From: an uncultured bacterium
Lineage (GTDB): Bacteria > Cyanobacteriota > Vampirovibrionia > Gastranaerophilales > Gastranaerophilaceae
Assembly: GCA_947361225.1 (NCBI GenBank)
Contig: CANAIK010000010.1
Location: 1-39,657 of the forward strand
DNA length: 39,657 bases
Reading direction: 5' to 3'
Part shown: positions 23,127-31,994 of the stretch, piece after piece
Layout of the letters: each line of letters opens with the position of its first letter
How positions within the stretch are numbered: position 1 is the first letter of the stretch
Notes under the pieces: generated by a model
What the model saw: the letters and a program-made list of their open reading frames with translations, nothing else
The model's database searches: none
Told to the model about the DNA's origin: nothing
Position numbers and translations under genes: made by a program

Positions 23127-23769
23127 AGAAATTTTTACATCAATTCAAGGCGAAGGTCCTTATGTCGGGGAAAAACATATTTTTGTAAGGTTTTTAGGCT
23201 GTAATCTTAATTGCAAATTCTGCGATACGGATTTTTCCCCCCTAAACTCAAGTGAATATACAACCCAATCTTTATTCAACTACTTAAAACCCATTGATTG
23301 CACTACAATTAGTTTTACGGGTGGTGAGCCTTTATTAAGTTCCGAGTTTTTGGTTGAGTTTTTAGGGAATTATAAAGAAAAATTAAATAAAAAAATATAC
23401 CTTGAAACAAACGGAACTTTGTATAAGGAATTAGAAAAAATTGTCGATTTTGTTGATATTATTGCACTTGATATTAAACTTCAATCTGCAACAGGACAAA
23501 AAAACCGTTTTTTAGATAATCTTCAATTCTTAGAAATTGCAAAGAAAAAGGAAAATTTTATTAAAATCGTTTTTGATGAGAATATCACGGACGATGAAAT
23601 TAAAGAGGTTATAAAAATTGCAAAAAAATTTAATTCTTTAATTATTTTGCAACCCAAAATGCCCTTGAGTTCTCAATTAGACGTACTTCAAGTTTTTGAT
23701 AAGTTTTATCAAAACTACAAAAATATTCGTCTTATTATCCAAACTCATAAATTTTTAAATATTGATTAA
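23107..23769 (+). CDS. queE: 7-carboxy-7-deazaguanine synthase QueE
   Basis: A 220-residue radical SAM enzyme that converts carboxy-tetrahydropterin to the deazaguanine precursor of queuosine in tRNA. The cluster Cys are C32, C36 and C39 (GCNLNCKFCDTD), preceded by SIQGEGPYVGEKHIFVRFLG and followed by SFTGGEPLLS. This is the classic QueE pattern. The reading frame starts inside the 3' end of the DnaJ-like gene. Other queuosine genes are not in this window. The C-terminus is short but plausible. Confidence 0.93.
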   Translation: MQKSLIKEIFTSIQGEGPYVGEKHIFVRFLGCNLNCKFCDTDFSPLNSSEYTTQSLFNYLKPIDCTTISFTGGEPLLSSEFLVEFLGNYKEKLNKKIYLETNGTLYKELEKIVDFVDIIALDIKLQSATGQKNRFLDNLQFLEIAKKKENFIKIVFDENITDDEIKEVIKIAKKFNSLIILQPKMPLSSQLDVLQVFDKFYQNYKNIRLIIQTHKFLNID

Positions 23770-23797
23770 TAACTGTTTTTTTGTAATAGTATTTTCT

Positions 23798-25225
23798 ATG
23801 AACAAAAATTTTTTAAAAAAAATTAAAAATTTTATAAGAATTAAAGATAAAAACGACAATACCCCCTTGCTGGATGCTATGATTAACTACAAAAAAGCGC
23901 CAATGGTGGCTTTTCATATCCCGGGGCACAATAAGGGCTTAGGAGTTCATCCGAGGTTTTTTTCGCTCGCAGGAGACGCTCTTAATATTGATACAACAGA
24001 CGAATTCGATAACTTAGGAACCTTGCATCCTTCAACCGGCGCTATTAAAAAAGCACAAGAACTTGCGGCAATCGAATTTGGCGCAAAATCAACTTTTTTT
24101 GTAACAGGGGGATCAACCATTGCTAATTTAGCATTGGCTTTTTCAACAACCGGACCCAACGATGAGGTTTTGGTCGGTCGAAACTGCCACAGATCCGTTT
24201 TAACGGGTTTAATAATAACAGGAGCAAAAGTTAATTGGATAATTCCTAAAAAACTTAACGATTGGGCGATTTTTGGCGCAATTCAACCTCAAGATATAGA
24301 AGAAAAACTAAAACACAATAGAAACATAAAATTGGTTTGGATTACAAATCCGACTTATGAGGGCAATGTTTCGGACATTAAAAAAATTGCAGAAATTACA
24401 AAAAAATATAAATGTTCTCTTATTGTAGACGAGGCCCACGGTTCTTTGTGGAATTTTAGTGAAAGATTTCCAAAAAGCGCACTTTTTTATGGAGCGGACG
24501 CTGTTGTTCATTCTTTCCATAAAACCGCAGGGGCAATGACTCAGGCGTCGATGCTGCATTTATCCAAAAAAAGTTCTTTTGACGAAGAAAAAATTAAACA
24601 AGGATTAAAACTTCTTCATACAACAAGTCCTTCTTTGCTTTTGTTAACAAGTTTAGATGCCGCAAGAAGTAATCTTTCAAGCGACAAAGGACAAAAAATG
24701 CTCAATAGTGCAATCGACAATGCTCTTTATTTCCGCTCGGAAGCGAAAAATATTGAGAATTTGTCTGTTCTTGAGGGCGATATTGACGTTACTAAAATTT
24801 TTATTAAAATGAAGAATTTAAACGGAATTCACTTAGAATCGATTCTTGAGCACAACTATAGAATTGAAGTTGAATCAGCGTCTGACGAAGGGGTGTTAAT
24901 CTTATCCAATATCGGTAACACAAGAAGTGAATTCGAGTATTTATTAAAATGTTTAAGGGAAATTTCTCAAGAAAACTACAATTATCCAAAACAGGATATT
25001 AAAATAATGCCTTTAATTGATCCTGAAATCGTAATGAATTTAAGGGAGGCTTATTTTGCCCCCAAGGAGGCAATTAATAAAAACGAGGCAGTGGGAAGAA
25101 TTTCATCTGAGGTTATTGCGCTTTGTCCTCCGGGGATTTCGGTACTTTTACCCGGGGAATTAATTAAAGAAGAACATCTTCCTTATTTATATAATTTCGA
25201 TAAAATTGAAGTTATAAAGGAATAA
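23798..25225 (+). CDS. Orn/Lys/Arg decarboxylase, short Gram-positive/cyanobacterial type
   Basis: A 475-residue fold-type I PLP enzyme. It has FHIPGHNKG near residue 39, the GGSTIANLAL phosphate-cup region, DEAHGS at 211 and the PLP-lysine motif SFHKTAG with K242. The C-terminal small domain is ALCPPGISVLLPGE. This is the short class that decarboxylates arginine, lysine or ornithine for polyamines; the amino acid cannot be fixed from the sequence. The ATG at 23798 is chosen because the longer frame lies in the queE tail and adds only a hydrophobic stretch without a ribosome site. A possible -10 element (TAATAG/TAGTAT) lies 5-8 bases before the ATG. Confidence 0.92.
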   Translation: MNKNFLKKIKNFIRIKDKNDNTPLLDAMINYKKAPMVAFHIPGHNKGLGVHPRFFSLAGDALNIDTTDEFDNLGTLHPSTGAIKKAQELAAIEFGAKSTFFVTGGSTIANLALAFSTTGPNDEVLVGRNCHRSVLTGLIITGAKVNWIIPKKLNDWAIFGAIQPQDIEEKLKHNRNIKLVWITNPTYEGNVSDIKKIAEITKKYKCSLIVDEAHGSLWNFSERFPKSALFYGADAVVHSFHKTAGAMTQASMLHLSKKSSFDEEKIKQGLKLLHTTSPSLLLLTSLDAARSNLSSDKGQKMLNSAIDNALYFRSEAKNIENLSVLEGDIDVTKIFIKMKNLNGIHLESILEHNYRIEVESASDEGVLILSNIGNTRSEFEYLLKCLREISQENYNYPKQDIKIMPLIDPEIVMNLREAYFAPKEAINKNEAVGRISSEVIALCPPGISVLLPGELIKEEHLPYLYNFDKIEVIKE

Positions 25226-25229
25226 AAAA

Positions 25230-26048
25230 CTAAGCTAAATCATCGGCAAGTTTAGAATCTGATTCCATGTCGGATTTTAAGGTTTGTCTTACGATATCTG
25301 CTTGCGTATCAAGCATTTTGCAAACCGTTTCAATATTTCGAACCTTGTCTTCTAAGATTACATCTGCGTTATTTGTAATATTCCCTGTAATATTCTGATA
25401 CGCTGCGAGTGCTGCGGAACTTGTTCCTTGCATTAAGTTTCCTGCAACGATTGCTCCAAGACCAAATTCACCGGCGTAAGGCGCAATTGATTGCAGAATT
25501 CCGCCCCAACCCGAAACAAGACCTGCAACGGGCAAAAGTATATTCTGTCCAAAACCAAACCCTGCTCCTGTTCCTGCAATATATGAGGCGCTATTCATTG
25601 CAGCAATTCCGGCTGCTGAAGTTGCATATCCTGTGGGTAAACCCGCAGCTCCTCCTGTTGGAACACCTTGAGAGCCAAAACCAAGTGAAATTGGAGCGGC
25701 TCCTGAGGGAAAACCCGAATAGCTTGATAATCCTGAAACTCCAAAGGAATTTGTTCCTGAATCAAGATAGGAATTGGTTGCATAATTAGGCGACCAATAA
25801 GAAGTCCCGGGGATATTCATCATAGAAGAACCCCCTAAAGTCGGCATAAAAGCAGACGGCGCAAATAAATTGGCAAGCTGCCATAAAAACCCTCCTGCGG
25901 TTCCAAAACCGGATCCTGTTGCGCTGGAACCTGAAACGGTTAAATCCCTTAATCTATCATAAGTTTCATACAACTCAGCTTTAGCGGAGGAACTTGCAGC
26001 TCCGTATTTATTTGCAATTGTTAGTGCGTGGTCATTTTTATAAGACAT
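25230..26048 (-). CDS. Low-complexity Gly/Ala/Ser protein, function unknown
   Basis: A 272-residue protein not recognised. A short charged helical head (about 1-35, ANKYGAASSSAKAELYETYD) is followed by about 180 residues dominated by Gly, Ala, Ser, Pro and aromatic residues. A helical tail (about 225-272, VRNIETVCKMLDTQADIVRQTL) is acidic. There is no signal peptide at the start, but the middle contains hydrophobic stretches that could insert in a membrane or self-assemble. GAGG precedes the ATG. It converges on the decarboxylase with a 4-base gap. The head and tail helices suggest an oligomeric shell or secreted filament component, which is only a guess. Confidence 0.65.
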   Translation of the reverse strand: MSYKNDHALTIANKYGAASSSAKAELYETYDRLRDLTVSGSSATGSGFGTAGGFLWQLANLFAPSAFMPTLGGSSMMNIPGTSYWSPNYATNSYLDSGTNSFGVSGLSSYSGFPSGAAPISLGFGSQGVPTGGAAGLPTGYATSAAGIAAMNSASYIAGTGAGFGFGQNILLPVAGLVSGWGGILQSIAPYAGEFGLGAIVAGNLMQGTSSAALAAYQNITGNITNNADVILEDKVRNIETVCKMLDTQADIVRQTLKSDMESDSKLADDLA

Positions 26049-26127
26049 ATATTACCTCAATATTTAGTTTAGTAGATATTTTGATAAATTTCCATAATAT
26101 ATTCTATGTATTTTTTAATAATTATTT

Positions 26128-26379
26128 CTAATTTGTCAAAATTTCTTCGTATAATTCTGAGGCTTGATTAACCGGAACATTTCCTATTGGAATTGTAAGA
26201 ATCTTGTATGATTTTATCCCGCTTTTAAATTCAAGAGAGATAATATCGCCCACTTTCAGTTGTTTTGCAGGTTTTGCGGGATTATTATTCACAAAAACAC
26301 GAGCGGAATCACAAACTTGATTTGCGGTTGTTCTTCTTTTAATTAATCTTGAAACTTTTAAGAACTTATCTAATCGCAT
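26128..26379 (-). CDS. rqcP: S4-domain RNA-binding protein (RqcP/Hsp15-like)
   Basis: An 83-residue protein made of one S4 domain (MRLDKFLKVSRLIKRRTTANQVCDS, then ARVFVNNNPAKPAKQLKVGDIISL). The size and sequence fit RqcP/YabO, which helps RqcH add Ala tails to stalled nascent chains on 50S subunits; the related Hsp15 of E. coli has a longer basic tail that is missing here. It overlaps the PfkB kinase gene by 10 bases and is translated after it. RqcH itself is not in the window. The family call is strong; the exact RqcP role is inferred. Confidence 0.85.
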   Translation of the reverse strand: MRLDKFLKVSRLIKRRTTANQVCDSARVFVNNNPAKPAKQLKVGDIISLEFKSGIKSYKILTIPIGNVPVNQASELYEEILTN

Positions 26380-27419
26380 ATTGTTGTAACCTTAAAAGCA
26401 GGGTCATTATCCAATCTTCTTTCAATTTCATCGAAACTTAAGAAACCTTCTTGAGCTCCAAAGTGCCCGCAAACCGACGCCGAGTTAATCGATGCGTATT
26501 TAAGGGCTTTTTCAATATCCCAGTTGTATTTGTCAATCGCCCCGCAAAAAGTTGAGGAAAAAGCATCTCCTGCTCCAAGGGTTGAAACAACAAGGGCGGG
26601 GAAAATCGGACAAATATAAATCTTTTTCCCGTCATAACAATAAACTCCGTGTTTTCCGTCTGTTATTACAACAACCGTGTCGGTATCCCCTCTTAAGGCT
26701 TTTAACATTGCAACAATATCAGGATGAATTTTTTCCCTGGAGAATTTTTCATCTTTTGTATCCTCACGCACTTCGATTTTAGTTACAAGGGTTGCTTCTT
26801 CTTTATTCATAACAACAATGGTCGCTGTTTTTAGAATTTTTGAAAAATATTTTGCCCCCTTCTTTAAAGCCGTCGTTCCGGCGTTAATGCACAAATTAAT
26901 ATTGTTTTCTTTGCAAAAATTGGATATTTTATCAAGGATTTTGTTGCTATCTCCTGAAAGCGGTGAAACATAGACCCAGCGGGAGTTTTTAATTGCATCA
27001 AAATTAACTTCTTTTTCTTGCACGTAAGCGTTTGCGCCTCTGTGCGCTAAAACGGTTCTATCGCCTTGAAAACTTACAAGAATTATTGAAAAACCGGTCA
27101 AGTGTTTTTTAGAATCAATAATATTCATAATATCGATTCCGGATTTTGCAAGTTTTAATTTGATAATATTGTTAAGTTCGTCGTTTCCCAGTTTTATTAT
27201 GGTTGAAGTTTTAAAACCGAGGTTTGCAAAATTTGTTGCAGTGTTAACTGCCCCTCCTCCAAGGTTTTTAGAAAAATCTGCAATTTCAGTCTTTGCTCCA
27301 TAGGGAAAAGACATAAATTCGCTTTTTTTTGCCATTTGACTAACGGTTACAATGCTTGCAACATCTGATTGCACAAAAACATCCTGAGTGGCTGAGCCAA
27401 TTGTTATAAAATCATACAT
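26370..27419 (-). CDS. PfkB-family carbohydrate/nucleoside kinase
   Basis: A 349-residue ribokinase-fold kinase. The first signature, GGGAVNTATNFANLGF, is at about 54-69 and the catalytic second signature, STLGAGDAFSSTFCGA, at about 290-305; its Asp is the base that activates the sugar hydroxyl. The middle has GFSIILVSFQGDRTVLAHRGAN. Substrates of this family include ribose, adenosine, fructose and fructose phosphates; nothing here decides. GAAGGAAG precedes the ATG. It is divergent from recF with a symmetric shared promoter between them, and overlaps rqcP at its end. Confidence 0.9.
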   Translation of the reverse strand: MYDFITIGSATQDVFVQSDVASIVTVSQMAKKSEFMSFPYGAKTEIADFSKNLGGGAVNTATNFANLGFKTSTIIKLGNDELNNIIKLKLAKSGIDIMNIIDSKKHLTGFSIILVSFQGDRTVLAHRGANAYVQEKEVNFDAIKNSRWVYVSPLSGDSNKILDKISNFCKENNINLCINAGTTALKKGAKYFSKILKTATIVVMNKEEATLVTKIEVREDTKDEKFSREKIHPDIVAMLKALRGDTDTVVVITDGKHGVYCYDGKKIYICPIFPALVVSTLGAGDAFSSTFCGAIDKYNWDIEKALKYASINSASVCGHFGAQEGFLSFDEIERRLDNDPAFKVTTICD

Positions 27420-27444
27420 AATTTATACTTCCTTCTTATGTTTC

Positions 27445-27459
27445 AATTATACTATAATT
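27445..27459. promoter_or_regulatory. Symmetric divergent promoter of recF and the PfkB kinase
   Basis: AATTATACTATAATT is a perfect odd-length palindrome that offers a -10 box on each strand: TATACT/TATAAT for recF and TATAGT/TATAAT for the kinase. On the + strand TATACT (27448-27453) ends 6 bases before the recF ATG. On the minus strand the kinase has a leader with a ribosome site. Confidence 0.6.
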
Positions 27460-28551
27460 ATGAAATTAAAAAAGTTAATTCTAAAAAATTATAGAAACTA
27501 TGAATCCTTAGAATACGATTTTTCTTTTGATAAAACTTTAATTATCGGAAAAAACGCACAAGGAAAAACAAATATCCTAGAATCAATTTATTATTTATGT
27601 GCGCTTGATTCCAATCGAATTAAAAGGGATTTGGAGTTAATTAGTTTTGGAAAAGATTTTTGTTCAATTAAAGCGCAAGTGCAAAAAAACGACACAGACT
27701 TAGATCTTGAGGTTGTAATTAATCCTCCAAAGAATAAAATTCTTAAGGTTAACGGTTTAAAAAAGGCAAAATCCGGGGATTTTTTAAGAGTTTTATCGAG
27801 TGTCAATTTTTGCGTTAATGATTTGCTTTTGTTGAGAGGGGAGCCGAAGAATCGAAGAAAATGGCTTGATTTAGCGATTTTTCAAGTTTATCCTCTTTAT
27901 TTGGAGAAACTTCAAAAATTTAACAAAGTTCGACTTCAGAAAGCCAATTATCTTCAAACAAATAGAATTAATAACGATATGTTGGATGTTTATAATCACC
28001 AGCTTGCTACAGAGAGCGCTAATGTTGTTTTTTTAAGAATGAAATATTTAAAGGAATTATCAAAAATTGCGCAAAAAAAACATTTAGCTATGGCGGATAA
28101 TGAGAATTTAACAATTAAATATCAAACCCAGGTTCCTAATTATTCAAATATTGTTGAACTGGAGAGAATAATTTATCAAGAGCTATTAAAAGTTAAAGAT
28201 GAGGAAATTAAGCGCTCTCAATGTTTAATCGGAGCGCACAGGGACGATATTGATTTTTTTATTAATGAAATTGACGCAAAAAAATTTGCATCCCAGGGTC
28301 AACAAAGAACAATTGTTTTAGCGCTTAAACTTGCGGAGCTCGAAATTATTAAAGATAAAACAAAACAAACCCCGCTTTTGTTGTTAGACGATGTTTTAGC
28401 GGAACTTGACAATGTTCGGCAAAATTTTCTTCTAAAATCAATCGATTCTGACATTCAAATGATAATAACAAGTGTTGATACACTGGCTTTTGATGAAACA
28501 TTTTTAGATAATGTCGATATTATAAAAATTGCAAACGGAAAAATCCTATAA
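27460..28551 (+). CDS. recF: DNA repair ATPase RecF
   Basis: A 363-residue SMC-like ATPase that loads RecA at single-strand gaps together with RecO and RecR. Walker A is GKNAQGKT at 30-37, the ABC signature lies in SQGQQRTIVLALKLAE and Walker B in LLLLDDVLAELD. The start MKLKKLILKNYRNY matches RecF; a longer upstream frame would read into the divergent kinase and is rejected. There is no ribosome site and the -10 box almost touches the ATG. Unlike many genomes it is not next to dnaA, dnaN or gyrB. It overlaps comEC by 6 bases tail to tail. Confidence 0.95.
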   Translation: MKLKKLILKNYRNYESLEYDFSFDKTLIIGKNAQGKTNILESIYYLCALDSNRIKRDLELISFGKDFCSIKAQVQKNDTDLDLEVVINPPKNKILKVNGLKKAKSGDFLRVLSSVNFCVNDLLLLRGEPKNRRKWLDLAIFQVYPLYLEKLQKFNKVRLQKANYLQTNRINNDMLDVYNHQLATESANVVFLRMKYLKELSKIAQKKHLAMADNENLTIKYQTQVPNYSNIVELERIIYQELLKVKDEEIKRSQCLIGAHRDDIDFFINEIDAKKFASQGQQRTIVLALKLAELEIIKDKTKQTPLLLLDDVLAELDNVRQNFLLKSIDSDIQMIITSVDTLAFDETFLDNVDIIKIANGKIL

Positions 28552-31086
28552 ATTGTTTTTAATTAAATTCTGCACAAAATCCTCTTTGTTAAAAGGAAGA
28601 TTGATTTTTTTATTAAACAAAACCGGTTTTATTTTTTTTATTGTGGAATCAAAATGATAGAAATTAATGTTTTTATCAATTTCAATTTTTATAAACCCGT
28701 AAACATTGGTTGATAAGGTTTTTATGTTATTTTTTTGAAGCAGTTGAACGGTTGAATAATGGGGGTGGTTAAAATCATTATAACCTGTTGAAATTAAAGC
28801 ATAATCGGGGTTTAATCGATTGAGCATTTCTTGGTTTATTGTGTTTTTTGCTCCGTGGTGTCCGATTTTTATAATATCGATTCTTGAAGGAAGATTTTTT
28901 TCTATTTCACTAAATCCCAAAACCCCTGAATCTCCCATAAACAGGATATTTTTATCTTTATATGTAACAAGAGTTATAATTGAAGTTTCATTCTCAAGTT
29001 GATTAATATTTTTTAAATTAATATTAGGTTTATAGGTTTTAATTGTTAAATCTTTTTCTTTGTAAATAATTGTCGAATCTTGCGCAATTTTATAGTTAAT
29101 TTTATTATTCTTTAAATAATCGACAATTTCTTTTTGGTTTTTTGAATCTTGAAAAACGTTTGTTATATAAACACAATCGTTAAGTCGAATTTGTTTTAAG
29201 ATATCTATGGTTCCGCCTGAATGATCGATATCGAAGTGCGTTATAATTAAATTCTCAAGCTTTTTTATTCTTTTATTGATAAGATAGCGATTAATTATAG
29301 TTTCCCCTTGAGAAAAACCGTTGGGAGCTTTTTTTCCGGTATCAATCAGAATATAGCGGTTTTTTGGAGTTTTAATTAAAAAACTGTCTGCGCTGCCCAC
29401 GTCGAATGCGAGTATTTCAAGATTATTTTTATAATAATCAATTTTTATTAAACTAAATAGAAAAACGATAAATAAACAAACAAAAACCAATTTTAATTTT
29501 TTGTTCTTAAAATTATTTTTTAAATTATAAACAAAAAGCAGAATTAAAGCCCAAAAAGCAAAAATTTGAAACAAATTAAACCCAAAAACACTGATTATTG
29601 AATACTTTAAAGAAGAAAACACGGAACTTATTTTAATTAGGAGTGCTAAAAAGGGATTTGCAATAATATCGAATAAAAACACGAGTTTGTCGCTTAGAAC
29701 AGGAATAAGAGCAATAATTGAACTTACAAATCCAAGAAAACTCAAAATTCCAATAAAAGGAACAACAAGAATATTAGAGAATAAACTATAAGGGGTCATT
29801 GTGTTAAAATAATGAGCTTGCAGAGGAACAACCCAAAGCTGCGCAATTAAAGGAACCGCAAAAATCGACGCAAGCGCTTTAGGGGAGAATAAGAACACAA
29901 AATATTTTTTTATTCTTGATAAATTTTTATATTTTGTATTAAATTTTTTCTCCAAATTATCGAATTTGGAAACGACAATATTGCAGCAGCTAATAAGACC
30001 GAAAGTTACTGCAAAAGAAAGCTCAAAACCAATATCAAAAAGCATTTTAGGACAAAATAATAAAATTAAGAATCCGACAAAAAAGATTAGCGCAGCTGAA
30101 TCCGCTTTTCTATCTATTAACTTCCCGAATAAAACAAATAAAAGCATTAAAGACGCTCTTAGAATTGAGGGCGGGAATCCTGTCATAAAAGTGTATATTA
30201 TTACAAAAAAAGCTCCTGTTAGAATTGATAAATAATAAGGAAAACGAGCTAAATTTGCAATCCACCACCAGATTCCAAAAATTAGCGCAACATTGAGTCC
30301 GCTTGCCGCTAATAAATGGATTAAACCTGAGGATCTAAAACTTTCTTTGGTTTTTTCGTCGGGATTAATTGTTTCATTGCCAAAAACGATTCCTCCTAAA
30401 ATTTCAAGTCGTGGGGATTTAATGTTTTTAGCGTGCGTTTTAATAATTTTATTTCTTGTGGATTCGAATTTGTTTAAGACAAAAAGCCATTTGTCCTGTA
30501 ATGAAACTTTGCTTAAAAGTTCGTAGTTATCACCATATAAAAGATATTTGCAATCGTTGTTTAATAAATAATTCCTGTAATCAAATTGATAGGGGTTAGT
30601 TGAGTGTTTCGGGGTTCTAAGTTTTCCTTGGACTTGAATATTATTTCCGATTTCAATTGTGTTGTCAATTTTACTATTATAAGGTAAACTTACAAGAATT
30701 TTTGAATCAAAAGTATCGATTTTTTTATTAAAAACCTTGATTTCACTTGGTTTTAAGTAAAACTTTACTTTATTGTTTTTTGTTACAATATTTTTATTGG
30801 AAACGACTTTTCCCGTAATTTCAACATTATTAGCATTAATTTCCTCATATAAAATTTGGTTTTTAGTGCAATCGATTCCTCTTATAATTCCAAGAAAGAA
30901 AATAAGATAGAGAAAAATTGCTTTTTTATAGTCAAAATTCAAACGAATAACAAAAAAACTGATTATTACAAAAACCAAAAACCCTAAAATAAGCTCATTG
31001 TTAAAAAACACCCCGCACAAACCAAGAATGTAGAATATTGTCAATAAAAAAGTAGTTATCTTAGAATTTGAATAGTTGTCTTCCAT
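28546..31086 (-). CDS. comEC: DNA uptake channel ComEC/Rec2
   Basis: An 846-residue multi-spanning membrane protein. It has an N-terminal pair of membrane helices, an OB-like extracellular region (VEITGKVVSNKN), the competence domain starting near LGGIVFGNETINP with SGLIHLLAASGLNVALIFG, and about ten further helices. A C-terminal metallo-beta-lactamase-like nuclease domain carries AFDVGSADSFLI and the metal motif HFDIDHSGG. In known systems it passes single-stranded DNA through the inner membrane during transformation. Its stop and the ftsY start region are close, so it is probably in an nusB-ftsY-comEC operon. The full-length, intact domains suggest it works. A prepilin-like protein is also present in the window. 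Confidence 0.93.
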   Translation of the reverse strand: MEDNYSNSKITTFLLTIFYILGLCGVFFNNELILGFLVFVIISFFVIRLNFDYKKAIFLYLIFFLGIIRGIDCTKNQILYEEINANNVEITGKVVSNKNIVTKNNKVKFYLKPSEIKVFNKKIDTFDSKILVSLPYNSKIDNTIEIGNNIQVQGKLRTPKHSTNPYQFDYRNYLLNNDCKYLLYGDNYELLSKVSLQDKWLFVLNKFESTRNKIIKTHAKNIKSPRLEILGGIVFGNETINPDEKTKESFRSSGLIHLLAASGLNVALIFGIWWWIANLARFPYYLSILTGAFFVIIYTFMTGFPPSILRASLMLLFVLFGKLIDRKADSAALIFFVGFLILLFCPKMLFDIGFELSFAVTFGLISCCNIVVSKFDNLEKKFNTKYKNLSRIKKYFVFLFSPKALASIFAVPLIAQLWVVPLQAHYFNTMTPYSLFSNILVVPFIGILSFLGFVSSIIALIPVLSDKLVFLFDIIANPFLALLIKISSVFSSLKYSIISVFGFNLFQIFAFWALILLFVYNLKNNFKNKKLKLVFVCLFIVFLFSLIKIDYYKNNLEILAFDVGSADSFLIKTPKNRYILIDTGKKAPNGFSQGETIINRYLINKRIKKLENLIITHFDIDHSGGTIDILKQIRLNDCVYITNVFQDSKNQKEIVDYLKNNKINYKIAQDSTIIYKEKDLTIKTYKPNINLKNINQLENETSIITLVTYKDKNILFMGDSGVLGFSEIEKNLPSRIDIIKIGHHGAKNTINQEMLNRLNPDYALISTGYNDFNHPHYSTVQLLQKNNIKTLSTNVYGFIKIEIDKNINFYHFDSTIKKIKPVLFNKKINLPFNKEDFVQNLIKNNL

Positions 31087-31088
31087 TT

Positions 31089-31994
31089 TTATTGTTCAAA
31101 AATTGCGTCGATAAATTCGGTTTTATTAAAATCAACCAAATCATCAATTTTTTCTCCAACTCCGACCAATTTTACAGGAATCTTTAAATCCTTGATAATT
31201 GATAGGATTATCCCGCCTTTAGGACTCCCATCGAGTTTTGTAATAGCGCAGGAATCAATATTTACAGCCTCAGAAAAAACATTCGCCTGATTAATGCTAT
31301 TCTGTCCTTGGGTTCCATCCAGCACAAGGATTGTTTCTAGAATATCGTTTTGTTCAAGTTTTTTTGTAATTACATTCTTAATTTTTTTCAATTCTTCAAT
31401 AAGATTGAATTTATTCTGCAATCTTCCTGCGCTATCAATTATTACAACGTCGTAGTTCTCTTTCTTTGCTTTATCAATCCCTTTAAAACAAAGGGCTGAG
31501 GCGGGAATTTTATCAATTAGAATATCAACTTCAGCTCTTTTTGCCCAAATTTCAAGTTGCTCTTGAGCGGCAGCTCGAAAAGTGTCCCCTGCGATTAGTA
31601 GAACTTTTAAATTCTCTTTTTTGAATCGATTCGCTAACTTTCCAATTAAAGTTGTTTTCCCTGCGCCGTTTACTCCAACGACAAAATAGATATTAAGTTT
31701 GTTTTTATCAAAATTTAATTGATAGTTATCAACCGAATTAAAAATAGCCTCAAATTCTTGTTTTAAAAAGTTTTTAAGCTCATTTGGCTTTATTTTTTTA
31801 TCTTTAATGGTTTCAATTAACTCAACCGATAAATCAACCCCTAAATCCGCTTTAATTAAAGTGGATTCAATTTCGTCAAGTTCGAATTCATCTAAAGTTG
31901 AAGATGTAAAACTAAAAATTCCTTTTAAAAAATTTTGAGTGGTTTTTGTAAGTGCATTCTTAATTTTATTATCTTTTTTAAAAAAATTAAACAT
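31089..31994 (-). CDS. ftsY: Signal recognition particle receptor FtsY
   Basis: A 301-residue SRP GTPase that brings ribosomes with membrane proteins to the translocon. A short basic N-terminal part is followed by the N domain and the G domain: G1 GVNGAGKT at 107-114, DTFRAAAQEQL, DSAGR and TKLDGSPKGG. It lacks the long acidic A domain of E. coli FtsY, as in many bacteria. The ATG at 31994 is chosen (MFNFFKK); a TTG four codons earlier is less likely. It starts inside the last codons of nusB (8-base overlap), so coupling is expected. Two bases separate its end from the comEC start. Confidence 0.96.
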   Translation of the reverse strand: MFNFFKKDNKIKNALTKTTQNFLKGIFSFTSSTLDEFELDEIESTLIKADLGVDLSVELIETIKDKKIKPNELKNFLKQEFEAIFNSVDNYQLNFDKNKLNIYFVVGVNGAGKTTLIGKLANRFKKENLKVLLIAGDTFRAAAQEQLEIWAKRAEVDILIDKIPASALCFKGIDKAKKENYDVVIIDSAGRLQNKFNLIEELKKIKNVITKKLEQNDILETILVLDGTQGQNSINQANVFSEAVNIDSCAITKLDGSPKGGIILSIIKDLKIPVKLVGVGEKIDDLVDFNKTEFIDAIFEQ

